Origin: an uncultured Lachnospiraceae bacterium
GTDB lineage: Bacteria > Bacillota > Clostridia > Lachnospirales > Lachnospiraceae
Length of the DNA: 55,328 bases
Assembly (NCBI GenBank): GCA_910586615.1
Contig: CAJUJP010000029.1
Location: 1-55,328, forward strand
Direction of reading: 5' to 3'
Part shown: piece after piece, positions 8,454-17,338 of the stretch
Numbering within the stretch: position 1 is the stretch's first letter
Layout: every line of letters begins with the position of its first letter
Position numbers and translations under genes: made by a program
The notes under the pieces: generated by a model
What the model was told of the DNA's origin: nothing
The model's database searches: none
Seen by the model: only the letters and a program-made list of their open reading frames with translations

Positions 8454-9099
8454 CCAGATACTCCTCCACAAACTGCTTATAGCCATCCACATCCGCCCCG
8501 ATGATGGAGTCACCCACGATATTGCCCTCTTTATCCACAAAGATCGTGGTGGGCACCCCATATACATCTTTCAGAATATCCGCAAAATCCTGATTGGCAA
8601 TGATCTGGGTAAAATCCGCGCCTGCCTTCTCCATGATACTCACAGCCAGGTCTCGATGCTCCGTGTCCTCTTCGCCCGCCACATCAATCACCAGACCGAT
8701 TAACTGCACGTTGTCCGGCATCTCCTGCGCCCATGTTCCAAGCTCCGGCATTTCGCCCACACAGGGACCGCAGAAAGTTCCCCAGATATTTACAACCGTC
8801 AGGTCTTTTTCACTGAAAATACTCTCTGTGACCGTGTTGCCGTTAAGATCTACAGCCGTAAAAGACGGCATCTTAGCGCCGCTTTCCGCCTGCTCCGCGA
8901 CATCTTCCGTCCCTGTGTCACTGCCGGAATCGTTGTTTCCCTCTGTATTCGCGACGCCGGAAGGATCCGAATCACTCTGTGTCCGGTTCTCGGTCGATGT
9001 ATCACCCGCCGTCTGCGCACAACCTGCTGACAGCATAACCAGCATGATTACCGCCAATGCAACGCCCCTGGATCTGTTCTGTCTTTTTCCTGATTTCAT
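8443..9099 (-). CDS. TlpA/ResA-like thioredoxin-fold lipoprotein
   Basis: 218 residues. The signal peptide ends in the lipobox LSAGC (Cys27). A Ser/Asp/Gly-rich spacer (about 30-75) leads to a thioredoxin-like domain with WGTFCGPCVGEMPEL, active-site Cys110 and Cys113, and later VYGVPTTIFVDKEGNIV with the cis-Pro. It should be a membrane-tethered thiol oxidoreductase facing outward. The start at 9099 is chosen because AAAGGAG lies nine bases upstream; the in-frame start at 9129 has no site. It is first in the operon with the CD1871A-type and polyferredoxin genes. Confidence 0.88.
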   Translation of the reverse strand: MKSGKRQNRSRGVALAVIMLVMLSAGCAQTAGDTSTENRTQSDSDPSGVANTEGNNDSGSDTGTEDVAEQAESGAKMPSFTAVDLNGNTVTESIFSEKDLTVVNIWGTFCGPCVGEMPELGTWAQEMPDNVQLIGLVIDVAGEEDTEHRDLAVSIMEKAGADFTQIIANQDFADILKDVYGVPTTIFVDKEGNIVGDSIIGADVDGYKQFVEEYLDGQ

Positions 9100-9120
9100 T
9101 GATTTCATCTCCTTTATACT

Positions 9121-9181
9121 AATCTCCATGCATATCGCAAGCCTGCTTGCGATACTGCTTAAATAGACAGTTGAAAAATCT
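9121..9181 (+). repeat. Dispersed repeat R2, copy 1
   Basis: A 61-base segment that recurs at 27807-27867 with the same length and roughly three quarters identity by eye. It contains a hairpin (ATCGCAAG/CTTGCGAT) and CTTAAATAGA, and is followed by a second hairpin, GTTGAAAAATC/GATTTTTCAAC. It lies just upstream of the TlpA-like gene, in a gap (9100-9408) with no other recognisable content. Confidence 0.5.
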
Positions 9182-9408
9182 TTGATTTTTCAACTTAATC
9201 TCCATTCCGGAGCGTTTACGCGACAAGCGGCATGACTTTGCTAACGCAAAGCCGCGTGAATACACCGAAACATCTGCTTATATGCCATTTCCTGATTTCC
9301 ACGTAAAGCTCATATCAGATATCATATCAATTTTATTGCACAAAATCAAATAGGACTTTGAAGACTCTCAACACTATATCCACCCTAAAAAGACTTTTCA
9401 TATAAGTG

Positions 9409-9466
9409 TTGACATTAAGAGTACAAAGTGTTATCTTTATTTTAGATTACACATTGTACTCTTAAT
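9409..9466 (+). promoter_or_regulatory. blaI-type promoter with long dyad operator
   Basis: TTGACA (9409-9414), a 17-base spacer and TATCTT (9432-9437) form the promoter. Two 18-base arms, 9414-9431 and 9449-9466, are inverted copies with one mismatch. Each contains a smaller dyad of the BlaI/MecI style: TACAAAGTGTT at 9422-9432 and TACACATTGTA at 9448-9458. The BlaI-family gene begins about 105 bases downstream, so autorepression is expected from the family. Confidence 0.65.
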
Positions 9467-9571
9467 TTTTTACTGTATTCCGGTGGATGTAGAGAACATA
9501 CGGGACTTGTATAAAACGCCTGTATTCATTCCGCACAAAGTTCACCGCAATACTACGAATCGGAGGAAATT

Positions 9572-9961
9572 ATGCAGCAAATATCAGACTATGAACTGGA
9601 ACTCATGAAAGTGATCTGGGCAAACGGGGGAACTGCGCTCTACGCAGAAATCGTCGCGGCACTGTCCGTTAAAGGAATGGAATGGACGAAGAATACAATT
9701 ATCACTCTGCTTTCCCGGCTGATCGATAAGGGACTGCTTAAGACCAACAAAATTGGACACCGCAACAAATACACGGCAATCGTCTCTGAAGATGAATATC
9801 AGTCTTCCCAGACGGAAACCTTCCTCCATAAAGTCTATGAAGGAAATGCCAAAGGACTTGTCTCCGCACTGATCCAGAAAGATCTGCTTTCCGCCGCGGA
9901 CTATGAAGATCTAAAGAAATACTGGGAAGAACTGAATGGTAGTTCCGCGACCGGAAACTGA
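9572..9961 (+). CDS. BlaI/MecI/CopY family transcriptional repressor
   Basis: The 129-residue protein shows the penicillinase-repressor pattern: ISDYELELMKVIWANGG at the N-terminus, the winged helix EWTKNTIITLLSRLIDKGLL, the wing KIGHRNKYTAIVSEDEY, and a C-terminal dimerisation region. In this family a partner M56 protease cleaves the repressor when a signal arrives. The partner gene follows 68 bases downstream. The ATG follows GGAGG at 9562. Two candidate operator dyads lie in its promoter. Confidence 0.9.
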   Translation: MQQISDYELELMKVIWANGGTALYAEIVAALSVKGMEWTKNTIITLLSRLIDKGLLKTNKIGHRNKYTAIVSEDEYQSSQTETFLHKVYEGNAKGLVSALIQKDLLSAADYEDLKKYWEELNGSSATGN

Positions 9962-10029
9962 GGCATTACAATAAACCGCCATACACATATCCTACGGCAA
10001 CACTACATAAAAATCGAGGACTGTTAGAC

Positions 10030-13000
10030 ATGAATGAATTACTGAAAATTATCTTATCCCTGTCACTTTCAGGAAGCATACTGATTCTGGCTTTACTGCT
10101 TCTTCGTCCACTCTGCCAGAACCGGATGAGCTGGCGCTGGCAGTACTATATCTGGCTCTTAGTCATAGCGCGTCTTCTGCTGCCGTTTACACCGGATACA
10201 AGCGTGACGGGGAATCTTTTCCGGCAGGCGGAAAACCATATTGTGCAGACAGCAGCTTCCGGTGATGCAGCTGGCACAGGATACACGGCACAAGCCGACA
10301 ATACAGCTGACACTGAACGCTCAGCACAATCTGGTGACGTAACCGAAACCGAACGCCCGATACAATCTGACGACGCAACTGAAACCGGACACTCGACACA
10401 ATCTGACAACGCAACCGAAACCAAACGCCCGGCACAATCCGGCGACGCAACCGGCACCGGACAACCAGCGCAAGCCGATGCTGCAACCGGCAATACAGCA
10501 CCGTCTGCTGATGCCGTCGGCTCTTCGCTGACAGCCGCGGACAAAACAGAACGTACAGACAGCATTGATAAGCCGTCTGCCACTCCGGCTGTACGTATCT
10601 CCGGGAATATACTCTCCACGCTCTGCGCCGTCTGGCTGGTTATCGCCCTTCTTTTGTTTGTGCGCAAAGTCACCATCTACCAGAGCTTTGTAAAATATGT
10701 GAATGCCGGAAGTTCACCTGTCGATGACATCGACCTGTTGGAACGTTTCGGGCAGATCATTGCCGGGCAGCATATACGCGGCACCATCGACCTGCGTGTC
10801 AACAGCCTCGTATCCTCACCGCTGCTCATCGGATTTTACCATGCCCGTATTGTCCTTCCGACCGTAGATTTACCGGCAGATGATTTTTATTATTCTATCT
10901 TGCACGAACTGACACATTACAGAAGAAAGGATATGTTTTATAAATGGCTTGTACAGCTTACCGTCTGTCTGCATTGGTTTAATCCCTTTGTCTATCTGAT
11001 GGGGCACGAAATCAATCGGCTTTGCGAACTCTCCTGTGATGAGAGAGTTATCAGATCGCTTCCAGAAATTTCAAGGAAATTATACGGAGACACTTTACTA
11101 AATTCCCTCACAGCAGATGGTTCCTACAGGGACACACTCGCCTCCTTAACATTAAATGAGAGTAAAGAATTACTGAAAGGACGTTTAGAAGCTATCATGA
11201 AATATCGTAAAAAGACCAGATTAATCCTCACCGCCACATTATGTATCACTGCCATGCTCATATGTGCCACTGTCTCCATGGGCGCATACATGCCTGCTTC
11301 AAGCCGGAATTACAGTCCGTCACCTGCTGACGCTCTGCTCTCACTACCTGAAATTCCCTCACTTTCTGCAGCCGGCGGGACAAAATCGCTTCCCGATCTG
11401 CCGGATGCACCCGGCGCAGGATCATTCCCCGGTTTCGATGACGAATCGGGATACTATATTTACACGGACGGTGACAAAGGATATGACATATTCTTTCGTA
11501 AAAACAGATACAGCATACTGATTGACGGAACAAATACCTCCTACATCCCTACCGGCAGCATCACTGACGGCTGTTTCGGTATTTACCTGATCCAAAAAGA
11601 CGAGTATATGTCCCTGGCGCCTCTGGGACCTTTTTCCGGATCGGATGCCGCTGCTATTACTGCTGAAATAAAAGAATCCTATGATTCTGCCGCCTCAGAC
11701 AATCGGCTGGTTCTGGATCACAAAGAAATTCTGGATGATGCCATCCCCCGGATCGTATCCCATATTCTGGATTCCGAACAGGCACCGGAAAACACCAATG
11801 CTGTTTTCTACAATTATGTCCAGCAATTTCATTACCAAAAGCCCTACATCGTTGGTCTGGGTTATAACGTACCTTCAGGTACATGGCACCTGTATAACAA
11901 TACTTCCGTCACCTTATCGGATCACAGCAGCATAACGGTTTACTTCAATGCCGAATGCAAGAAATATATCCAGGACAAAACTGCAATCGACACGATCACC
12001 GCACTGCTTGACCAAATCGTTCCACAAAGGGCAAAAACAACCCGGCCCATAAAAGATCCCCTGATTGTAAACATGGAATACGTGGGTGATGCCGATCTTT
12101 ATTCCCTGGCAGAAAAGTACTATTCTGAACCGCATGAAGACCTTGCTTACTTCTCGGCTCTCTTCCCTGAATTAGACAGCCGGACACAGCAGCAGTACCT
12201 TGAACGCATGTTTGAAGACGACGGAATCGGTTTCTTTATGTGCTGTATCGGCCTGCTGAAAGATACCGAAACTTACAATGAACTCGTAAAACACTATCTT
12301 CTCAAGGCATATGAGCAGGGTGACAACAGCTTTTTTTCAGCCCTTGCACCTATGCTGGATGCGGCATCCAGAAAACGCTGGCTTGAAAAATGCAAAGAGG
12401 AAAGCAGCAATACTTTTTACTATTATCTGCTTCAGAACCTTCAAGATGATGAAGATATGATTTGGGGCGATTCCTGGAGCAAAGACTTTTTTGATCAGAA
12501 AGAACCGTATGAAGACTTATATGACGAAGATTTTGAAGAAGCTTCCCCAATAGAGCTTTTAGAGGACTGGCTGGACACTGCTGAATATGAAGAACATGAT
12601 ATCAACGACTATCAGGACGAATATAACGAACAGAACATCGTCATCATCAAAAATGCGTGTTACTATCAGAATGCCCGCGTCCGTATTTTAATGGATGTAA
12701 GAGCTGACGGTTCCTTCGAGAACTTCGCTTATAACAAACGCGGAACCGTCGATCTTCGTCTGATCCGGGACAACAATGGCAGAATTATCCACGTGGAATA
12801 TCTGACTGCAGAAGAATCCGCCGAGATTTTGGAGGAAATTGATTTCTATCCTGTTTCAGACGAGAATGATAAGCATAATGATACCACAAATATCATAGAT
12901 CTGAACCGGCTTACAAAGCAGGAGATCTCCGACACACTGGTAAACACACTGGATTCCTGTGAAACCGGAAAATGGTATCTGATCGACGACGACGGCTGTC

Positions 13001-13263
13001 AGTATATCTACTATAACGGTCTTCCGCATTCTTATGCCTATGAACCATGGATCAACGGCAGTGAAACGGGGGATCTCATTACTGTGGAGATTGCCGATAT
13101 CAACATAAACTCCCCGCTTCTTCGCAGTGATGAAGCTTTAAGCCATTATGTCCTGCTGGCGTTCTCATACACGCCGCATGACCCGGAGGCTGCTTTCAGC
13201 CTGACGCTCAAATACAACAATGTGCCTGTCACCTATGAAAGCATCTCCACTGCAGCGCCTTAA
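10030..13263 (+). CDS. M56-family BlaR1-like membrane peptidase with large unknown outer domain
   Basis: 1077 residues. Two N-terminal membrane helices (about 5-25 and 38-56) precede a 12-residue repeat tract (78-149). A third helix (about 193-213) is followed by the zinc peptidase motif HELTH (H292, E293, H296) with LCELSCDERV downstream, and a fourth helix lies at about 394-415. Family knowledge says such proteins cleave the BlaI-type repressor. The outer part (about 416-1077) shows no penicillin-binding SxxK sensor that I can recognise; it has Asp/Glu/Tyr-rich, partly helical repeats. The signal is therefore probably not a beta-lactam, or is unknown. Confidence 0.8.
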   Translation: MNELLKIILSLSLSGSILILALLLLRPLCQNRMSWRWQYYIWLLVIARLLLPFTPDTSVTGNLFRQAENHIVQTAASGDAAGTGYTAQADNTADTERSAQSGDVTETERPIQSDDATETGHSTQSDNATETKRPAQSGDATGTGQPAQADAATGNTAPSADAVGSSLTAADKTERTDSIDKPSATPAVRISGNILSTLCAVWLVIALLLFVRKVTIYQSFVKYVNAGSSPVDDIDLLERFGQIIAGQHIRGTIDLRVNSLVSSPLLIGFYHARIVLPTVDLPADDFYYSILHELTHYRRKDMFYKWLVQLTVCLHWFNPFVYLMGHEINRLCELSCDERVIRSLPEISRKLYGDTLLNSLTADGSYRDTLASLTLNESKELLKGRLEAIMKYRKKTRLILTATLCITAMLICATVSMGAYMPASSRNYSPSPADALLSLPEIPSLSAAGGTKSLPDLPDAPGAGSFPGFDDESGYYIYTDGDKGYDIFFRKNRYSILIDGTNTSYIPTGSITDGCFGIYLIQKDEYMSLAPLGPFSGSDAAAITAEIKESYDSAASDNRLVLDHKEILDDAIPRIVSHILDSEQAPENTNAVFYNYVQQFHYQKPYIVGLGYNVPSGTWHLYNNTSVTLSDHSSITVYFNAECKKYIQDKTAIDTITALLDQIVPQRAKTTRPIKDPLIVNMEYVGDADLYSLAEKYYSEPHEDLAYFSALFPELDSRTQQQYLERMFEDDGIGFFMCCIGLLKDTETYNELVKHYLLKAYEQGDNSFFSALAPMLDAASRKRWLEKCKEESSNTFYYYLLQNLQDDEDMIWGDSWSKDFFDQKEPYEDLYDEDFEEASPIELLEDWLDTAEYEEHDINDYQDEYNEQNIVIIKNACYYQNARVRILMDVRADGSFENFAYNKRGTVDLRLIRDNNGRIIHVEYLTAEESAEILEEIDFYPVSDENDKHNDTTNIIDLNRLTKQEISDTLVNTLDSCETGKWYLIDDDGCQYIYYNGLPHSYAYEPWINGSETGDLITVEIADININSPLLRSDEALSHYVLLAFSYTPHDPEAAFSLTLKYNNVPVTYESISTAAP
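10261..10476 (+). repeat. Six tandem 36-bp units inside the M56 gene
   Basis: Six consecutive imperfect 12-codon units encode residues 78-149, for example GDVTETERPIQS, DDATETGHSTQS and DNATETKRPAQS, followed by a partial seventh unit. The array lies between membrane helices 2 and 3, in a Thr/Gln/Asp-rich linker. The frame is kept throughout, so copy-number change would only alter linker length. Confidence 0.85.
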
Positions 13264-13271
13264 CCGGCAAC

Positions 13272-13341
13272 AAAGTTCATCTCCTATGCACTGTACTTTC
13301 ACTTCACAGAATTTTATAAACCGCAGCGTGAGATGAACTTT
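13272..13341. repeat. Inverted repeat behind the M56 gene
   Basis: AAAGTTCATCTC (13272-13283) and GAGATGAACTTT (13330-13341) are perfect 12-base inverted arms around a 46-base loop. There is no clear T-run, so it may be a weak terminator or mRNA 3' structure between the M56 gene and the DUF4474-like gene. Confidence 0.5.
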
Positions 13342-13443
13342 ATCTCAGAGTATTTTAATGCGATGAAGGGATTTGCATAATCACCCATACATTTCCCATG
13401 CATAAAATAGAGTAAAACCACATAGGATTATAGGTTACAACTT

Positions 13444-14418
13444 ATGTACTACGCTCTATTTATCTTATTATTACTCGTTCTTTTCTGCACGATCTTCTCA
13501 TGGGCAAGGCGGCGTAAGGTCATCTGCCGCATCAAATGCATGGATAAATGTCAGAAATGTTCTCTTTTAGAAGAACTGGCAGTCCCCTTCGGCTACGCAT
13601 ACCACTGCCGCTGCGGCTTTTTTTCCTCCACCGTTGACGCGTGGCAGAAAGCCGCCGGCTACACCTGGTTCTATGACTATATGGCGCCACGTTTTCAGAT
13701 GGTCTTCGACGCTCTGCCGGTCTACTTCGACTATCGTGGCAGAACCTGGCTGATTGAATTCTGGAAAGGCCAGTACGGCATCAACACCGGAGCAGAAATC
13801 GGCATCTATCATGCCGACCGGCTTTTGTCCGAAGCGGAATATCAGACGGCTATGTTCCATGCCGCCGAAGATAACGAAATGCTGCCCTGCACGATGCGGC
13901 TGTGCCGCAACGGTTCCGACTGTCTGCAGTACTCCGAAAGGCACTGGTGGCTTACCGCCTTTCTGCCGGGTTGTTTCTCCAGACCTTCCGACCTGTGTCT
14001 TGAGGCTTCCATCTGTTTTCCCAATTCAGAAATGTGCGACGCTTTCTATGAGGGCCTTTGCCGGGCCGGATACAGCAGAGAAAACATCTATGTCCACGGG
14101 CTTTGCCTGCACTTCACATTTTACGCAGATCTGAACCGGGATTACGGTCTGCTGACCCGTTTTCACAGACGGCTGTCTCAGTTCTTAAACCGTATGTACT
14201 GCCGTCTCTTCGTATGGGTCACCCGTCCTTTTATCAACACGGAAGACCGAATCTTATATTTGTATTTCTTCCTTCCGGTCTGCTTCAGACGGTTACTCAG
14301 AATGCACCGCTTCCACAGACACTGCCATAAGAAAAACGGCTGCCGCCCGCCCAAATGCTACCGTACCTGTAAGCCTCATAAGCACAGGCATCATCACGGC
14401 AGCGGCCATGCATGTTGA
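13444..14418 (+). CDS. DUF4474-like protein with His/Cys-rich tail
   Basis: 324 residues. An N-terminal membrane anchor (3-20) is followed by a cysteine-rich stretch (CRIKCMDKCQKC and later YHCRCG). The body includes YDYMAPRFQMVFDALPVYFD and TWLIEFWKGQYGINTGAEIG, which I associate with the uncharacterised DUF4474 family. The last 38 residues hold ten His and five Cys, mixed with Lys and Arg. That tail could bind transition metals, which is inference. No enzymatic motif is visible. The gene stands alone, 180 bases behind the M56 gene. Confidence 0.65.
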   Translation: MYYALFILLLLVLFCTIFSWARRRKVICRIKCMDKCQKCSLLEELAVPFGYAYHCRCGFFSSTVDAWQKAAGYTWFYDYMAPRFQMVFDALPVYFDYRGRTWLIEFWKGQYGINTGAEIGIYHADRLLSEAEYQTAMFHAAEDNEMLPCTMRLCRNGSDCLQYSERHWWLTAFLPGCFSRPSDLCLEASICFPNSEMCDAFYEGLCRAGYSRENIYVHGLCLHFTFYADLNRDYGLLTRFHRRLSQFLNRMYCRLFVWVTRPFINTEDRILYLYFFLPVCFRRLLRMHRFHRHCHKKNGCRPPKCYRTCKPHKHRHHHGSGHAC

Positions 14419-14468
14419 TCCTTAAGCATATTGTGACACACCACATGAAACATTTGATGATCCAGTTA

Positions 14469-14570
14469 TAAAAAAAGTAAATTTGCTTCGCAAAATAACA
14501 AATCGAACAAGTTCGATTGCGAGATTCGCTTCGCGGACTCGGATAAGCGGAGAAATTTCCTATACCATAA
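14469..14570 (+). repeat. R1 element, copy 1
   Basis: Written from its A-run, the unit is a run of As, a hairpin around TTTGC-TTC-GCAAA, an extra hairpin (AATCGAA/TTCGATT), a longer hairpin around CGAG...TTCGC/GCG...CTCG, then GATAAGCGG and ATTTCCTATACCATAA. It ends just before the ribosome binding site of the metallophosphoesterase. It is open in that frame, so automatic gene calls may wrongly extend the gene through it. Confidence 0.75.
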
Positions 14571-14587
14571 CAAACGGAGGCACTTTT

Positions 14588-15394
14588 ATGAGCGTATCCT
14601 ACCGCCTGGACCGGGCATTTGCACAGGCTCCCATCCTCCCTTTGACCGTCCGTTCCAAGTACGTGCTTGTGAGCGACTGCCACAGAGGGGTGGGCACCTC
14701 CTCCGACAATTTTCTGAAAAACCAGCATCTGTACTTCGCCGCATTGGAACATTATTACCGGAACGGCTTTACTTATATTGAGTTAGGAGACGGGGAAGAA
14801 TTATGGGAAAACAGGCATCTTCGCAACATCACCGAAATTCACAGCGATGTATACGATATGTTCTCCTGTTTTGAAACACGTGACCGCCTGTATCTGATTT
14901 ACGGCAACCATGATATTGTAAAGAAAAAGAATCCTGCCTGTCACGAAGCAGTCATTCTGCGGTCTGATGCCGCCCCTGAAAAATCCCTTTATCTGACCCA
15001 CGGGCATCAGGCTAGTCTGCTCAATTCCACTTTCTGGCCGCTGGCACGTTTTCTGGTGCGGTATTTCTGGAGTCCTCTTGAAAATCTTGGCTTCCTGGAT
15101 CCCACCAGTGCGGCGAAAAACTACGATGTAAAAGAAAAGTGCGAGGAGATTCTGCGGCATTGGGCAGAAGAAAACCATCATATTCTGATCACCGGTCATA
15201 CCCATCGTCCGGTTATGCCGGATGAACCTGCTTACTATTATAACACAGGAAGCTGTGTGCACCCCAGATGCATCACCTGTATCGAAATCGAACGGGGCCG
15301 GCTGACTTTAGTCAAATGGACCATGCAGTCCCGCAGCGACAGCATTCTTTACGTAGAGCGTGAGGTGATCGGTGGCCCTGTGACATTGTTATAA
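14588..15394 (+). CDS. Metallophosphoesterase (calcineurin-like)
   Basis: 268 residues with the ordered metal-binding motifs of the calcineurin-like superfamily: VSDCHRG (D-x-H), ELGDGEELWE, IYGNHD, LTHGHQ and TGHTHRP. The overall arrangement resembles LpxH/UDP-diacylglucosamine-pyrophosphatase-like enzymes, but a Gram-positive host would use it on another phosphoester. It has no signal peptide. The ATG at 14588 follows GGAGG; the longer in-frame start at 14483 lies inside repeat R1 and is rejected. Metal-dependent phosphoesterase activity is likely, the substrate unknown. Confidence 0.85.
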   Translation: MSVSYRLDRAFAQAPILPLTVRSKYVLVSDCHRGVGTSSDNFLKNQHLYFAALEHYYRNGFTYIELGDGEELWENRHLRNITEIHSDVYDMFSCFETRDRLYLIYGNHDIVKKKNPACHEAVILRSDAAPEKSLYLTHGHQASLLNSTFWPLARFLVRYFWSPLENLGFLDPTSAAKNYDVKEKCEEILRHWAEENHHILITGHTHRPVMPDEPAYYYNTGSCVHPRCITCIEIERGRLTLVKWTMQSRSDSILYVEREVIGGPVTLL

Positions 15395-15491
15395 TCATTC
15401 CTGCATCTTGTGTATACCATCCACGAACCGGCGACATTTTCTTTGCCGCCGCATATTCTATAATGATACCGATTTCGGGAGGTAACTTTTC

Positions 15492-16124
15492 ATGCCCACT
15501 CCACTCACCGCCATTGTCGGCCGCACAGAAGACACTCTGAACTACGAAGCTGCGATCCGCAGTCTGGAACTCCCCTGCTTCACCACATTAAACCCGGAAG
15601 AAGCTTCTCTGGCAAGTCATCTGATCCTGCCCGGAGGAGGCGATATCACTCCCGCCTTTTTCGGCCAGCAAAACCACGGCTCTTACAACATTGATACCGA
15701 GCTGGATATCATACAATTCCAGACTCTCTCCCATTTTATAGCAGAAAAAAAGCCCGTTCTGGGCATATGTAAGGGGCTGCAGCTGATCAACGTCCATCTG
15801 GGCGGTACGGTAACACAGAATCTCGACACCGCAGATACGCATAAATGGACCGGCCAGGACCAGCATCATCATGTCTATCACAGCGGCCTGGACCGCACAG
15901 ACTTTTTCTACCAGCTCTACGGCTCCGCTACAATGGTCAACTCGGCCCACCATCAGGCGGCTGACCGTCTGGGAACTGATCTTGTCACTGTATGCCGGGC
16001 CGGTGACAATGTGATTGAAGGCATCATGCACAACTCTCTGCCCGTCATCGCCGTCCAATGGCATCCGGAACGGATGATGGACGACGGCGGTGAGCTTTTA
16101 CTGCAGTACTTTATGACTTTTTAA
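15492..16124 (+). CDS. Gamma-glutamyl-gamma-aminobutyrate hydrolase-like (class I amidotransferase fold)
   Basis: 210 residues with LILPGGGDITPAFFG, the nucleophile elbow GICKGLQ (Cys93) and VIAVQWHPERM (His191, Glu193), giving a complete Cys-His-Glu triad. This is the C26 peptidase/PuuD-type pattern that hydrolyses gamma-glutamyl amides. Members are usually 230-250 residues, so this one is compact. The ATG follows GGAGG, and a TATAAT lies at 15459-15464. The 3' end overlaps the convergent Mbeg1-like gene by 14 bases. No polyamine genes are nearby, so the substrate is unknown. Confidence 0.85.
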   Translation: MPTPLTAIVGRTEDTLNYEAAIRSLELPCFTTLNPEEASLASHLILPGGGDITPAFFGQQNHGSYNIDTELDIIQFQTLSHFIAEKKPVLGICKGLQLINVHLGGTVTQNLDTADTHKWTGQDQHHHVYHSGLDRTDFFYQLYGSATMVNSAHHQAADRLGTDLVTVCRAGDNVIEGIMHNSLPVIAVQWHPERMMDDGGELLLQYFMTF

Positions 16125-17274
16125 ACATCTGCTCCAACTGTCTGATTCCCTCGTCAAACTTCTCCCTCTGCTGCTCCGATCTGGACCTCATACGCTCTTT
16201 TGCGTTGAGGGATGCAATGTTAAAAAGAGACTTCATAATCTGTATCATCATTTTTCCGGTCTGCTGATCAAGACCTTTCAGCGCCGTGCCGATCTTATGA
16301 ATGCTCTGAAACCAGTTTGCCGTGAAATCTATCAGATTGTCAGTCTCCGAAGCAAGTACGATCTGATAAAAAGTATCCACGAAAGTATGCATCTTATTCT
16401 GATCCAGTGAAAGAATCCACTGGTTCAGTGCTTCATCAAGAAATTTGCGCCCGGCATACAGTTCCTCCTCGATCTGGAACCGGTCTTCCTTTACCAGCCA
16501 CGTGTAGGGATTATGCTGTGCCAGACCGATGGTCCTGCTCCCCACCACCTCATAGACACCGTCCGTATACAGCAGCATCCCCACCAGAGAAGAACGGGGT
16601 ACTGTCTTACGGATCCTGTCCGCAATCTCATCATATGCGCCCGCGGCCTTTACCTCCGGCCGGAAACCGGGGCCGTCATGGTCGAAGATCGTTATAATGC
16701 GCTGCCGTACATTCTCTTCGCAGTTCATTGCCGCATAGACAGCAAGATTTCCGCCTTTGGAATGCCCTCCCATATAGAAAGCTCCCTCGATACACGCCGC
16801 CGCATAGTTCAGATACTCCACGGCCATGCATTGTCCCGGTACCGGTTCTGAGAATGCAAGATTCATATCCTCTTTCCAGCCCACAATAGTCTCATCCGTT
16901 CCCCGGTATGCCACATAAGATACACCATCGGGCAAAAGAAATGTCACCGCGGAAAACTGCGTCTCCGTATCCAGGTCAATTTGGTTTACATAATTTCCAA
17001 TTTTCAGATTCCGGAATCTTTTGCTGTTATACAGTCCGTCAAACAGCGCTGTATTGTCTTTGCGGTAACGCTCATCTCCATACAGATCATCATACTTCTC
17101 ATGTTGTGCCAGATAAGCGAGACTCACCGGCGGAAGCTTTTCACCTGCAGCCGGCACCATACCGTCAAATTTCAGATAGGCAAACTGACTCAGCGCAAGA
17201 CTGTCCACCTCGCTGAAAGCCTTTTCCTCAAGCGTATAATCTCCGTATTCCTTCAAATAATCCAATATCGTTCC
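16111..17274 (-). CDS. Mbeg1-like (DUF2974) alpha/beta hydrolase
   Basis: About 387 residues from the preferred start, where MGTILDYLKEYGDYTLEEKA matches the common opening of DUF2974 proteins. A central MGGHSKGGNLAVYAA gives the GxSxG-type nucleophile elbow of a lipase-like fold, preceded by VAYRGTDETIVGWKED, where the oxyanion region would be. It is probably an esterase or lipase, cytoplasmic by lack of a signal. An in-frame ATG at 17322 would add 16 residues and cannot be excluded. It follows the nucleoid-associated gene closely, so the two are likely co-transcribed. Confidence 0.78.
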   Translation of the reverse strand, partial: GTILDYLKEYGDYTLEEKAFSEVDSLALSQFAYLKFDGMVPAAGEKLPPVSLAYLAQHEKYDDLYGDERYRKDNTALFDGLYNSKRFRNLKIGNYVNQIDLDTETQFSAVTFLLPDGVSYVAYRGTDETIVGWKEDMNLAFSEPVPGQCMAVEYLNYAAACIEGAFYMGGHSKGGNLAVYAAMNCEENVRQRIITIFDHDGPGFRPEVKAAGAYDEIADRIRKTVPRSSLVGMLLYTDGVYEVVGSRTIGLAQHNPYTWLVKEDRFQIEEELYAGRKFLDEALNQWILSLDQNKMHTFVDTFYQIVLASETDNLIDFTANWFQSIHKIGTALKGLDQQTGKMMIQIMKSLFNIASLNAKERMRSRSEQQREKFDEGIRQLEQMFKKS

Positions 17275-17338
17275 CATTTCCCCACAGCTCCCATTTGCAT
17301 CCACGTCGGATTTCGCATTCATTTATGATCATGATTCC

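Noticed and set aside
10146..10676. Minus-strand frame of 176 codons over the M56 gene
   Set aside because: Open only because of the 36-bp repeat in the M56 gene; no start signal or domain.
14483..14587. N-terminal extension of the metallophosphoesterase through repeat R1
   Set aside because: The extension is R1 read in an open frame; GGAGG sits directly before the ATG at 14588, and the family starts there.
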